Shown: one piece after another, positions 8,165-16,440 of the stretch
How the letters are laid out: each line of letters starts with the position of its first letter
Position numbering within the stretch: the first letter of the stretch is position 1
Origin: Streptomyces zagrosensis
GTDB taxonomy: Bacteria; Actinomycetota; Actinomycetes; Streptomycetales; Streptomycetaceae
Reading direction: 5' to 3'
Assembly (NCBI RefSeq): GCF_014203645.1
Contig: NZ_JACHJL010000006.1
Span: 1 to 64,000, forward strand
DNA length: 64,000 nt
Position numbers and translations under genes: made by a program
Notes under the pieces: model-generated
The model's input: only the letters and a program-made list of their open reading frames with translations
Told to the model about the DNA's origin: nothing
Database searches by the model: none

Positions 8165-9145
8165 CTACGGGGCGGGGTGCGGGCTGCTCGTCTGCGGACC
8201 TCGCAGGAGGAGCGGGGCCGCGGGAACGCTGATCGGCGCGGTGGGTTGCGCTGCGGAATAGTCCGCTATGGCCTCGCTGAGCGCGCGGTGCATGGTGGTC
8301 TCCCTGGAGTGCGGCCAGATCAACGCGAGCGCCGAGTCGGGCAGTCCGACGACCGGGACGAACGCGACGTCGCGGCGGCCCTGATGGGTTGCGGTGGGGG
8401 CGCACAAGAGCATGGAGCCCAGGCCCGCGGCCACGGCGGTCAGCCCCTCCTGGAGGGTGCATACCAAGGCACCTGTCGCGATGAGGCGTCCACCCGGCGT
8501 GGTGGCCGGGGTCATGAACTCTCGCCAGTAGCGGGGAGCCGGGCCGCGGAGGCCGATGAGACGGCACTCGACCAGTTCCTCCGCCGACAAGGACAGGCGC
8601 CCCGCGAAGGGGTGTCGGAGCGGGACCGCCAGCAACTGGGGCTGCCGGGAAAAGACCGTACCGATCACCAGGTCGGGCTCCGCCACCGGCAGGCAGACGA
8701 TCGCGGCATCCACCTCGCCACGCCGCACCGCGCCGAAGGGGTCAGCCAGCGGTATCTCGACCGGCGCCACCTCGCACCGCGGATGGCGCGCGTGGAAGGC
8801 CCCGATCGCGCCCATGACGAGTTCATCGGCCGAGCCCAAAAAACCCACCCGCAGCGTGCCGTCCAGCCCGCCGCGAGCGGCAGTGCGGGCCCCGTCGACG
8901 GCGGTTCGCAGCGACTCGTAGGCGGGCCGGAGCTCGGACAGGAAGCGCTCGCCGAGCGGGGTGAGGGACACCCGCCGGCTGGTGCGCTCCAACAACCGGC
9001 CGCCGATGCGCCGCTCCAGGGCGCTCAGCAACTGGCTGACCCGGCTCTGCGAGACGTACAGCCGCTCGGCGGCGCGACCGAAGTGCAGTTCCTCGCTCAA
9101 GAGCAGGAAGCACTCCAGTTCCCGGATCTCCACACCGCCGCTCAC
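8165..9145 (-). CDS. LysR-family transcriptional regulator
   Basis: This 326-residue LysR-type regulator has an N-terminal winged helix-turn-helix (ELECFLLLSEELHFGRAAE, VSQSRVSQLLSALERRIG, LTPLGERFL) and a periplasmic-binding-like effector domain from about residue 90 (LRVGFLGSADELV, EVDAAIVCLP, AVPLRHPFAG). GTG 9145 has GGAGG six bases upstream and places the DNA-binding domain at the N-terminus. The frame is open much further upstream, but that part is antisense to the transporter gene. It diverges from the MFS gene with about 106 bases between, so it probably controls the transporter in response to a small molecule. Confidence 0.88.
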   Translation of the reverse strand: MSGGVEIRELECFLLLSEELHFGRAAERLYVSQSRVSQLLSALERRIGGRLLERTSRRVSLTPLGERFLSELRPAYESLRTAVDGARTAARGGLDGTLRVGFLGSADELVMGAIGAFHARHPRCEVAPVEIPLADPFGAVRRGEVDAAIVCLPVAEPDLVIGTVFSRQPQLLAVPLRHPFAGRLSLSAEELVECRLIGLRGPAPRYWREFMTPATTPGGRLIATGALVCTLQEGLTAVAAGLGSMLLCAPTATHQGRRDVAFVPVVGLPDSALALIWPHSRETTMHRALSEAIADYSAAQPTAPISVPAAPLLLRGPQTSSPHPAP

Positions 9146-9172
9146 ACCACAGCCCTCCAGCCTTCCTGGCGT

Positions 9173-9207
9173 CCTCATCGATGAATCTGACTCATACAAG
9201 GATGAGG
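9173..9207. promoter_or_regulatory. Candidate LysR operator between divergent genes
   Basis: CCTCATC (9173-9179) and GATGAGG (9201-9207) form an inverted repeat with 21 bases between arms. The left arm overlaps the perfect palindrome TCATCGATGA (9175-9184). The position in the shared promoter region fits a LysR-type regulatory site. Confidence 0.5.
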
Positions 9208-9251
9208 ATTTAGCCGTTGTTCCCGGCCGGGGCCGGCTGAAGGCTGGAGCC

Positions 9252-10601
9252 ATGCCCCAAACTCCCAAGCGTTCGCACCTGACCAGTGCGTCCGCAACCC
9301 CGCACGTGCCGCAACCCACCCCTGCGGCCTCCGCCACGGCCGACCCCCACACTCCTGACCATGCCACTGCCCCAGGCCCTGACTCCCGCACGCCGCCCCA
9401 CGAGCGTACGGCGGTCGGAGCGAGCGATGCGGGCGAGCGGGCGACGGTACGGAGCTGGCTGGCCGTGCTCACCGTGGCCATTGGCATCTTCTCCGTCGTC
9501 ACCACCGAGATGCTTCCGGTCGGCCTGCTGACCTCGATCGGCTCCTCGCTGCACATCAGCGACGGCATGGCCGGTCTGGCCATGACCCTGCCTGGTCTCG
9601 TCGCCGCCGTCGCGGCGCCGCTGCTCGCCGTCACCATCGGGCGCCTGGATCGCAAGCGGGTGCTGTGCGCCTTGATGGTGCTGCTCATCGGGGCGAACCT
9701 GCTCTCCGCCATCGCACCCACCTTTTCCATACTGCTCATCGCACGGGTGCTGGTGGGACTGAGCATCGGCGGCGTGTGGTCCATCGCTGCCGGGCTCGCC
9801 GTTCGCCTGGTCCCGGAGCGGTCCGTCCCCGCCGCCACCTCGGTGATCTTCAGCGGTATTGCCGTGGCCTCGGTGCTCGGCGTGCCCGCCGGGACGCTGA
9901 TCGGCGACCTCGCCGACTGGCGCGCGGCGTTTTGGGTGATGGCCGCGCTCGCGCTGGCGATACTCGTCGCCATGGTCGTGCTGCTGCCACCGCTGCCGGC
10001 GAACCAGTCGATCCGGCTGCGGGAGCTGCCCGCGCTGCTGCGCAACCCGACCCTACGCGTCGGGCTCATCACCACCGCCCTGTTGGTCACCGGCCACTTC
10101 GGCGCGTACACCTACATCCGCCCGGTGCTCGAAGAGGTCTCCGGCGTCGGGTCCGGCCTGATCAGCACGCTGCTGCTGGTGTACGGGGTGGCCGGCATCG
10201 CCGGAAACTTCCTGGCCGGGGCGCGGGCCGGGCGGGACCCGCGGGGCACGTTGATGCTCCTCTCGGCGCTGCTGACCGTTGCGGTGGTGCTGATCGCGGT
10301 CGTCGGTGACTCCACGCCGGGCGTCATCGTGCTGCTCGTCGTGTGGGGGCTCGCCTACGGTGGCGTGTCGGTCAGCGCCCAGGGGTGGATGCTCCGGGCG
10401 GCTCCGCAGGCCCGCGAGGTGGGGTCCGCGTTGTTCGTATCGGTCTTCAACCTCGCCATCGCGCTGGGCGCGCTGCTCGGCGGCCGGGCAGCGGACGGCA
10501 TCGCCATGCCAAGCGTGCTGTGGTTCGGCGGTGCACTTGCGGTGCTCGCGCTGGCGAACCTGTGGGTGTTCGGGGGACGGGTGATGCCTCGGCAGCGATA
10601 G
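9252..10601 (+). CDS. MFS transporter, DHA1-type (arabinose/drug efflux-like)
   Basis: This 449-residue permease has about 12 hydrophobic segments after a Ser/Thr/Pro-rich cytoplasmic N-terminus of roughly 70 residues. VVTTEMLPVGLL is the TM1 motif of the AraJ/CmlA-like DHA1 branch, and TIGRLDRKRVL is the motif A loop between TM2 and TM3. IARVLVGLSIGGVWSIAAG (TM4) and VLGVPAGTLIGDLADWR (TM5, antiporter-like) follow. These proton-coupled exporters usually remove drugs or sugars. ATG 9252 sits after a GGAG that is unusually close (2 bases), so GAAGG further up may serve instead. It diverges from the LysR gene. The exported compound is unknown. Confidence 0.87.
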   Translation: MPQTPKRSHLTSASATPHVPQPTPAASATADPHTPDHATAPGPDSRTPPHERTAVGASDAGERATVRSWLAVLTVAIGIFSVVTTEMLPVGLLTSIGSSLHISDGMAGLAMTLPGLVAAVAAPLLAVTIGRLDRKRVLCALMVLLIGANLLSAIAPTFSILLIARVLVGLSIGGVWSIAAGLAVRLVPERSVPAATSVIFSGIAVASVLGVPAGTLIGDLADWRAAFWVMAALALAILVAMVVLLPPLPANQSIRLRELPALLRNPTLRVGLITTALLVTGHFGAYTYIRPVLEEVSGVGSGLISTLLLVYGVAGIAGNFLAGARAGRDPRGTLMLLSALLTVAVVLIAVVGDSTPGVIVLLVVWGLAYGGVSVSAQGWMLRAAPQAREVGSALFVSVFNLAIALGALLGGRAADGIAMPSVLWFGGALAVLALANLWVFGGRVMPRQR

Positions 10602-10700
10602 GGGGCGGGGCGGGGCGGGAAGGGGGCGGGGCGGCGATGACGCGGCCCCGTGCCCCGTCATCTCGCCTCGTGCCCCGCCCCGTGCCCCGTGCCCCGTCAC
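10602..10700. repeat. Low-complexity GGGGCG and CCCCGTG repeats
   Basis: Directly after the MFS stop lie runs of GGGGCGG followed by many copies of a 7-base CCCCGTG-like unit. They fill the gap between convergent MFS and N-acetyltransferase genes. The two halves are partly complementary and could fold, acting as a loose bidirectional terminator. Confidence 0.5.
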
Positions 10701-10810
10701 CCCGCCCCGTGTGCTTTGCGCGTGCTCGGCTGGCTTCGTAGGCCGCGGGGAGCACCGCGGGGAGCTTTGTACGCTTCGTATGGTCGCTGCGCGCGCTCCA
10801 GTGGGCCTTG

Positions 10811-11647
10811 TCAGGCAGGCAACTGGGTGCCCGCCGGGAGTTCGATGCCGAAGTCGGTGGCGAGGGTGTGAAGCACCTCCGCGGCGCTGGTCAACTCGCG
10901 CTTGTTCACGGACCCATCGCCGTGGGTGTGGATGAGCTGGCGGCCGAACAGCGCACGGTGGGTGTCGATGCCCGGTTGCTGGGCGACTAGGCGGTGATGA
11001 AACGGCGACCGGGGGTGGGTGGCCATGTACCAGTTGGCGACCATGAAGTCGGCGGGCTCGAACGGCTCTTGACTGAAGGCGTAGAGATCGCTCCATTCGT
11101 CACCGGCCGAGTGCACCTGAAGCACCCACAGGTCGTCCGACCCGCCGCCCGGTTCACGTACCAGGCGCAACTTCCATGCTCCGCGGTCCCATTCGGTATC
11201 CGCCAGCAACGGAACGGCTTCCAGCAGCGCCGTCGTACCAAAACCGACATCGGCGAGATAGGGCGTTTCCGAACCTGGTACGCGGACCAGCAACGTCATA
11301 TGCGTACGCGGGCGCACTCCGCCCGTCCCCGGTTGACTGACCCGCACCCGGGCCGCGAGGTAGGTCACGTGGAAACCGAACGCGCGGAGCGCCGTGGCGA
11401 GCAGCGTGTTGTGCTCGTAGCAGTAGCCGCCACGGGCCGAGCGAACGAGCTTGCGCTCCAGATCGGGCAACGCCAGCGACGGCGGTGACCCCACCATGGC
11501 ATCGCCGTTCTCGAAGGGGATGTGGAGTAGGTGGGCGCGGTGCACAGAGCGCAGGGTGTCCGCGTTCGCTACCCGTTCCCCCGACCACTGGACTCGTGAC
11601 AGATAGGCATCGAGATCCAGTGCGCCGGTGTCCTGATCAGCAGGCAT
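10811..11647 (-). CDS. nat: Arylamine N-acetyltransferase
   Basis: This 278-residue cytosolic enzyme transfers acetyl from acetyl-CoA to arylamines, hydrazines or related amines. The catalytic triad is visible: Cys76 in RGGYCYEHN, His116 in RPRTHMTLL and Asp133 in LADVGFG. IPFENGD near residue 43 is also family-typical, and length is normal. I chose ATG 11647 because AAGGAG lies seven bases upstream; ATG 11653 is too close to that site. In actinomycetes such genes serve detoxification or form amide bonds in ansamycin pathways, but no ansamycin genes are visible here. It may be co-transcribed with a short upstream reading frame that overlaps its start. Confidence 0.92.
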   Translation of the reverse strand: MPADQDTGALDLDAYLSRVQWSGERVANADTLRSVHRAHLLHIPFENGDAMVGSPPSLALPDLERKLVRSARGGYCYEHNTLLATALRAFGFHVTYLAARVRVSQPGTGGVRPRTHMTLLVRVPGSETPYLADVGFGTTALLEAVPLLADTEWDRGAWKLRLVREPGGGSDDLWVLQVHSAGDEWSDLYAFSQEPFEPADFMVANWYMATHPRSPFHHRLVAQQPGIDTHRALFGRQLIHTHGDGSVNKRELTSAAEVLHTLATDFGIELPAGTQLPA

Positions 11648-11924
11648 GGACATCTCCTTCCACAACTGAGAGATCTGCGTAGGGTGACATGACGTTGACG
11701 GTAGTTCGCCCAGTGCGCGATGGCGACGGACCTGTGAGCGGCATCATGTAGTCCGCAAGACGTAGGACCCGGTGGGACCCCGGTGGGGCCGCTCGCGCCG
11801 GTTCGACCGCCCCGCGAGTGTTTTCCGACGCCACCGCCGGCGCCATCCACAGCGCGGGTCCACAGTGCCCGACTACCCCGACTACAAGGCAACCAGCGAC
11901 CACGCCTGTGTTGGATCGCCCCAT
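11637..11924 (-). CDS. Possible small secreted protein (weak)
   Basis: This 95-codon frame starts MGRSNTGVV, has a hydrophobic stretch and an AVAS sequence like a signal peptidase site near residue 33, then a featureless C-terminus. It ends 11 bases inside the N-acetyltransferase gene, so it could be translationally coupled to it. There is no good ribosome site and no recognised family. The roughly 400 bases between the N-acetyltransferase and flavoprotein genes hold nothing else convincing. Confidence 0.25.
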   Translation of the reverse strand: MGRSNTGVVAGCLVVGVVGHCGPALWMAPAVASENTRGAVEPARAAPPGSHRVLRLADYMMPLTGPSPSRTGRTTVNVMSPYADLSVVEGDVHAC

Positions 11925-12052
11925 CACGCCCGGATACCGTCCGCCGGGACCGTCAGCCCGAAGTCGAAGAGCTCCGGACGCCCGACGCTCTTCCAGCATT
12001 CGATGGCATCCGCGCGTTCAGTGACGAGATTACGCGGACCCCACCGGCCGCC

Positions 12053-12586
12053 TCAAGGAGCCTTGGGGAGCGCCGCCACGGCCCGGCCCCACGGGAAGCT
12101 CGGGGCGTTGCCCTGCTTCGGCGGGTGCGGCTCGTACCCGCCTGGGCCGATGAGAACGGAAACGCCCTGAGCGCGTAGCGTCTCCACGCTGCGAGGCACT
12201 GCGGGCTGCGCGCCCTGGGCCTGGTTGAAGTACGGCATGGCGACGACCGGTACGCCCATGTGCACACCCTCGGAGACAAGGCCGATCGCGAGGGTGTCGG
12301 CGATCCCCGCCGCCCATTTGTTCAGACTCGTGCAACTTAGCGGCGCTACGAGCATGGCGTCGGCGAGTGGCAATGTGTCCTTCTGGCCCGGCAACTTGTA
12401 CTGCGACCGCACCACATGCCCCGTCAATGTCTCCAGTTCGCCGAGCCGGTCTTCCCACCATCGCGCGGCTGACGGGGTGAGGACCAAGCAGGTGTCCCAA
12501 CCCGCGGTGTGCGCGGCACGGATGCCTTGGTCGATGTGCTGAGTGGGCCCCGCCGCGCAGGCGATCAAATAGAGAACACGTGTCAT
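12053..12586 (-). CDS. Flavoprotein (PPC-decarboxylase-like fold)
   Basis: This 177-residue protein resembles the flavoprotein family that includes phosphopantothenoylcysteine decarboxylase and lantibiotic decarboxylases. VLYLIACAAGP at the N-terminus, the VLTPSA segment, ADAMLVAPLSCTSLNKWAAG (the FMN-contacting region) and VPVVAMPYFN are all typical. ATG 12586 was chosen because the Rossmann-like strand begins two residues later. It diverges from the XRE regulator, a pairing I recall from other Streptomyces, so the two may work together. The natural substrate is unknown. Confidence 0.8.
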   Translation of the reverse strand: MTRVLYLIACAAGPTQHIDQGIRAAHTAGWDTCLVLTPSAARWWEDRLGELETLTGHVVRSQYKLPGQKDTLPLADAMLVAPLSCTSLNKWAAGIADTLAIGLVSEGVHMGVPVVAMPYFNQAQGAQPAVPRSVETLRAQGVSVLIGPGGYEPHPPKQGNAPSFPWGRAVAALPKAP

Positions 12587-12875
12587 GCACGGAGTCCACA
12601 CCGCTTGGCGAGCCTGCGCAATTGCCCGTGCGCCTGGTTCCTCCATCACAGGGTGACGCGCGGGCGCCCGCACAGGCGGTAGGTCGCTTTCTGTGGCTCC
12701 GGGTGTGCGGACCTGACATTCCGTCGCCTTCGAAAGGCGAGAGGTCCCGTCGTGTCCGGGGGCGCGTGCCACCGTCAACACGCCGGCTCGTACTGCCTGG
12801 GAAGGGTTGATCGTTGCGCTCGCGGCTGGTGCGAGGAGTACCGTTTTGGTGTCGAGTCAGACCAAGGAGTCCGCT

Positions 12876-14048
12876 ATGGCTGAAGGCACTGACACGCTCG
12901 GCGACCGTGTTTGCAAGTTACGCAAACGCCGTGGCCTTTCCCAGCGCGAGCTGGCTACCGCATCCAAGGTTTCTCTCGCTACTGTTCGCCAACTGGAGCA
13001 GGGGAATGCTGGTAACACCAGGATGGAGACGGCTCGCGCGCTGGCCGCCGCGCTGCGAGTGCCGACGACAGAACTCATGCGGCTCAATCCACCAGAAGAG
13101 ATGTCACCGGACTCCGCTCCGTGGCAGCCCCTCGAACGGGCCGTCGTTGCGCCCCGCCTCACCTTCTTGGACGACGAGCCGACCATCGCCGGTCTCACAG
13201 CAGGCATGGAAGAAGCGCGCAGGCTGCACACCGCCAAGCAGATGGCGGACGAGGTCATGGTGCTCGCGCCATTGCTCCGAGACGCCGATGCGCTGGGCAC
13301 CGCGCCAGAAGTACGGTCGGTACGCGCCCAGCTTTTGCACATGGCGGGAGCCCTGTTGACGCAGGCCAGACAGTTCGAGGGAGCCGAGACCGCGCTTCGC
13401 CGTGCTTTGGACGATGCGCCCGACCACGTGCGCGCGGCCTCGATCATCGCTACCTGGGCGTGGCTTTTGATGCGTCAAGGACGCCTTGGGCAGGCGCGGG
13501 AAATGGCGCAGCAATGGGCGGACGACTGCGAACCCAAGCTGTCACGCGCGCCAGTGGAAAGCATCGCCGCGTGGGGATGGCTGCTGTTGCACGGCGCGTC
13601 CGCAAGCCTGCGAGATGCCCGTGACGGCGAAGCCGACGACATGATGCGGCTCGCCCGCGCGGCGGCCACAGTCACGGGCACGATCACCCCCAGCGCCACG
13701 CGGCCCGACCCGTGGGGGCCGGTGGTCGTTGCGTACAAGGCAGCCGAAAAAGGCGTGATCCTCGATCGGCCAGATGACGTGCTGCGCGCCGGGCAACGGC
13801 TGAAGGGAACAGGGGAGGGCCAGGAGACTGACTATCACCGCCATCGGCTGGACGTTGCGCGCGCCTACACGATGGTGCGCAAGTACACGGAGGCGGCGGA
13901 AGTGCTCGGCGCGATCCACTGCGCTCAGCCGGAATGGCTGGCACAACAGCCCTACGCGCAGGACACTATGGGCCGCGTCATCGAGCGGCGACGCACCCTT
14001 ACACCGGAGATGCGGAAGTTGGCCGACGCGCTCAGCGTGCCGATGTAG
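12876..14048 (+). CDS. XRE-family helix-turn-helix protein with TPR-like C-terminal domain
   Basis: This 390-residue protein has an N-terminal Xre/Cro helix-turn-helix at about residues 10-65 (LRKRRGLSQRELATASKVS, TVRQLEQG, METARALAAALRV). A long alpha-helical, TPR-like region follows (ALLTQARQFEGAETALRRAL, WAWLLMRQGRLGQAREMAQQ). ATG 12876 has AAGGAG six bases upstream. Such proteins act as regulators that sense peptides or metabolites through the TPR part. It diverges from the flavoprotein gene, with which it may form a regulatory module. Confidence 0.85.
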   Translation: MAEGTDTLGDRVCKLRKRRGLSQRELATASKVSLATVRQLEQGNAGNTRMETARALAAALRVPTTELMRLNPPEEMSPDSAPWQPLERAVVAPRLTFLDDEPTIAGLTAGMEEARRLHTAKQMADEVMVLAPLLRDADALGTAPEVRSVRAQLLHMAGALLTQARQFEGAETALRRALDDAPDHVRAASIIATWAWLLMRQGRLGQAREMAQQWADDCEPKLSRAPVESIAAWGWLLLHGASASLRDARDGEADDMMRLARAAATVTGTITPSATRPDPWGPVVVAYKAAEKGVILDRPDDVLRAGQRLKGTGEGQETDYHRHRLDVARAYTMVRKYTEAAEVLGAIHCAQPEWLAQQPYAQDTMGRVIERRRTLTPEMRKLADALSVPM

Positions 14049-14159
14049 CCGACTAGCACTTCGCACGCGGGCCCGCTGAGACAGCTATTGAGGCCCCAAC
14101 CAGGCAGCTTTACGGTCAGTCATGAAGCAACTACCCCCGATGACGCCGGAGGCTGTGCC

Positions 14160-14471
14160 ATGCCGACCGAAGCGACCACCCCCGCCCCGCGCCATGACTG
14201 GATTCCGCCCGGTGGTGGGGTGCACTGGAGCCGGGTCGGTGACCTCGGTTGGCACACGCTGACCCTGTCCACCTACCTCGGTAACCGCGTCCTCGCGCAC
14301 CTCGGGGATGGGACCGGAGCGGTGATCCAAGAGGACATCGGCCGTCAGATGACCTGGCTGACCGAGCCCCACGCACGGGCCGTTAAACACCTGTACGGCG
14401 ACGACAAGGTCACGGTCTCCGGTGACGACAGTTCGTACGGTTCGGGCTCGGGGAGTGTCAGAAAGCCGTGA
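14160..14471 (+). CDS. Hypothetical protein, 103 aa
   Basis: I do not recognise this family. The start is well supported, with GGAGG ending seven bases before ATG 14160. Codon use is typical for the genome. The protein is soluble, with a WHTLTLSTYLGNR segment that looks like beta strands and a Gly/Ser-rich C-terminus. It follows the XRE gene by 111 bases on the same strand and could share its transcript. Confidence 0.55.
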   Translation: MPTEATTPAPRHDWIPPGGGVHWSRVGDLGWHTLTLSTYLGNRVLAHLGDGTGAVIQEDIGRQMTWLTEPHARAVKHLYGDDKVTVSGDDSSYGSGSGSVRKP

Positions 14472-14610
14472 GCAGGTCGAACGGGCGCCTGGTCAGCTGG
14501 CCGGGCGCCGCCGAGTGAGCTTGCCCGTGGCTACGTGATGCATGACGGCCAGCGGCAGACTTACGAACCCATCGGCGCAGAGCCAAATGGTTCAGCCTCG
14601 TTCTGGGGAC

Positions 14611-14973
14611 TTAGCAGGCCCGCCAGGAGGAGATTCTGTCGTTGGCCGTCGATCCGATGTTGGGGCGGGACTCGCCCGTGTTGACGATCGCCAGCAGCGA
14701 GCCACCGTATTTTGCGTGGTCGTAGGGACAGACCCGGGAACCCGTGCGGTTCCACAGAGCGGTGGTGTGATCGTTCATGTGGCTGCCGACGTTGGAACGA
14801 CTAGTTCCCGGTACGAAGAGGAAACGGCCTTCGTAGTTACTGTCGCCCCACATGCATACGGCATTGTTGGGGCAGTCGTTGGGGTTGGCACTTGCTTGCG
14901 TGGCTCCTGCGACAACGGTGGTCGCTGCGATGCATGCCGCCGCGACGACGCCGCCAATCAGACTCTTCTTCAT
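14611..14973 (-). CDS. Secreted peptidase-inhibitor family I36-like protein
   Basis: This 120-residue protein starts MKKSLIGGVVAAACIAATTV and has a Sec signal peptide with a likely cleavage after ASA near residue 29. The mature part has the I36 / beta-gamma-crystallin-like pattern: CPNNAVCMWGDSNYEGRFLF, DHTTALWNRTGSRVC, YDHAKYGG. The four cysteines could form two disulfides. The family includes the Streptomyces metalloproteinase inhibitor SMPI, though most members have no known role. ATG 14973 is chosen because it gives a canonical signal peptide. It is probably monocistronic. Confidence 0.78.
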   Translation of the reverse strand: MKKSLIGGVVAAACIAATTVVAGATQASANPNDCPNNAVCMWGDSNYEGRFLFVPGTSRSNVGSHMNDHTTALWNRTGSRVCPYDHAKYGGSLLAIVNTGESRPNIGSTANDRISSWRAC

Positions 14974-15270
14974 TTTCTGCACCCTTCTCTCGTCGGTCTC
15001 CGTACCACCTGCCGACGCAACCTCTGCCTCGCTGGCATAGAGATTGAGGCAATGCTGCTGCTTCATTCTTTTTCGGTAGTGAATTCGACTTGCGGGTCGC
15101 TAGCTAAGCGCTTCCAGACGGTGTGGCGGATAGCAGCTCCCGGCGTACGTGCTTCGCCGCGACTGCGTAGCGCAACACCGCTTGCGTCCGCCGTCCGTCG
15201 TCCGCTGCCCAACCCGGAAGTCCCGGTCCCACGCCCGGCTCGGTCCCGGCCCGCCTCCGTTGCCGTCCGC
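14974..15270. other. Gene-free region between I36-like and phosphotransferase genes
   Basis: Nothing coding was recognised in this gap of about 300 bases. Its left side should hold the promoter of the minus-strand I36-like gene. The right side has CCGTCCGTC-type simple repeats. Confidence 0.4.
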
Positions 15271-16134
15271 TCAGCGATAGCCGGTCAGCCCGTCCGTCAA
15301 CTCCTCCTCGTCGCCGTCCCGGTGGGCGGCAAGGGCCTGTTGGAGGGCGAAGGTGCCCCGAATCGTGGTGATGCGGCGGGCTAGATCCCCGTTGGGCCGG
15401 CCGCCCAGTGCGAGCACCCGCGCCAAGAGGTCATCGCCGTAACTGGCGCCGATGGCCGCGAGGTCCTCGGCCGGGTCGCCTAGCGCGACCTCGTCCCAAT
15501 CGACAACGCCGCTCAGCCGCGGCAGCCCGTCCGCGCTCTCCCAGAGTGCGTTTTCGGCCCCGAGGTCGCCGTGCACCACGGCCTCGACGCGGTGGGGGAG
15601 GCCATCGAGCGCTGCGACTTCCCGCTCGGCCCGCAGGCGCCCGGTATCGGACATGAGGGCGAACAACTTCGCGCGTACGTCAGCAGCGAACTGCTGCCAC
15701 TGATCCCTGGGCGCATGGGGCAGCGTCGCGCGTACCGCCTCGTCGGAGCCGGCATCGGCCAGCCCGGCCAGCAGCACGGCGTACTGCTTCGCTACGGCAT
15801 CGGCTAGCGCAGAGCTGTGCAGCGCGCCCGGCTCCAACGGAGCGCCGGGAATGCGGCTGAGTACCAAGTACCGTGGGTCATCCGGGTTTTGATGTACCCC
15901 CTGCGCCAACGGTTCGGGTGTGCGGAAGCCGAGGCTGAGCCCGGCGAGTGTGCGCAGCACGGCCGCTCGTGCGGGTAGCCGGTCGGCCGCTGCCTCGGTG
16001 CGGGGCAGGCACACCACCCGGTTCGTACCGAGGACCACGCGATAGAACTGCCCCTCGCGGACCGCGAGGCCGCCCGGGTCGTCGTCGGGCAGCAGCCGAC
16101 TCAGCAGCGCGCGATGCGCGTCAAGGAACTCCAT
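15271..16134 (-). CDS. Aminoglycoside phosphotransferase (APH)-family kinase
   Basis: This 287-residue protein has the APH/choline-kinase-like fold. VVHGDLGAENALW is the catalytic loop with Asp and the metal-binding Asn, and VVDWDEVALGDPAEDLA is the second metal motif. YLVLSRIPGAPLEPG is the hinge region. It should phosphorylate a small hydroxylated substrate; MphA/macrolide- or aminoglycoside-type targets are possible, but none can be named. The start ATG 16134 lacks a strong ribosome site. It stands alone on the minus strand. Confidence 0.8.
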   Translation of the reverse strand: MEFLDAHRALLSRLLPDDDPGGLAVREGQFYRVVLGTNRVVCLPRTEAAADRLPARAAVLRTLAGLSLGFRTPEPLAQGVHQNPDDPRYLVLSRIPGAPLEPGALHSSALADAVAKQYAVLLAGLADAGSDEAVRATLPHAPRDQWQQFAADVRAKLFALMSDTGRLRAEREVAALDGLPHRVEAVVHGDLGAENALWESADGLPRLSGVVDWDEVALGDPAEDLAAIGASYGDDLLARVLALGGRPNGDLARRITTIRGTFALQQALAAHRDGDEEELTDGLTGYR

Positions 16135-16440
16135 GTGTGGCGCGAACCTTCCTTATCCCGCGAGGCGCCTGCCCCGACCTGCCTGAACCTGCCTGGCCGA
16201 ACGTGCCCGGCCCGGCCCGCCCTGCCTGGACCTTCCCGGGCCCCCGTGTCGGGGAGGCCGCCGTACGGGTGGGGCTCAGCGTGCCGCCCATAGCCGAGAC
16301 GGCCGGGAAGGCGCAGGAAGGCGACCGCGGCCCGCACCGTACGACAACTCGTCCGGTGCGGGCCCACGGCCAGGGCGTCGATGCGCAGCCCGTAAGCCAG
16401 CACACCGCCAACTACGGGGCTATAACGGTCACTTCAGCAC
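16135..16440. other. Gene-free region between phosphotransferase and serine hydrolase
   Basis: No coding region is supported here. It contains GC-rich direct words such as CCTGCCTGAACCTGCCTGG and should carry the promoter of the phosphotransferase gene and the 3' end of the serine hydrolase transcript. Confidence 0.4.

Noticed and set aside
9146..10111. Long N-terminal extension of the LysR frame.
   Set aside because: It is antisense to the MFS gene. The GTG with a good ribosome site at 9145 begins right at the DNA-binding domain.
14472..14610. A coding-looking stretch (VMHDGQRQTYEPIGAE) after the 103-aa gene.
   Set aside because: It is too short, has no start context and no recognised family, and runs into the I36-like gene region.
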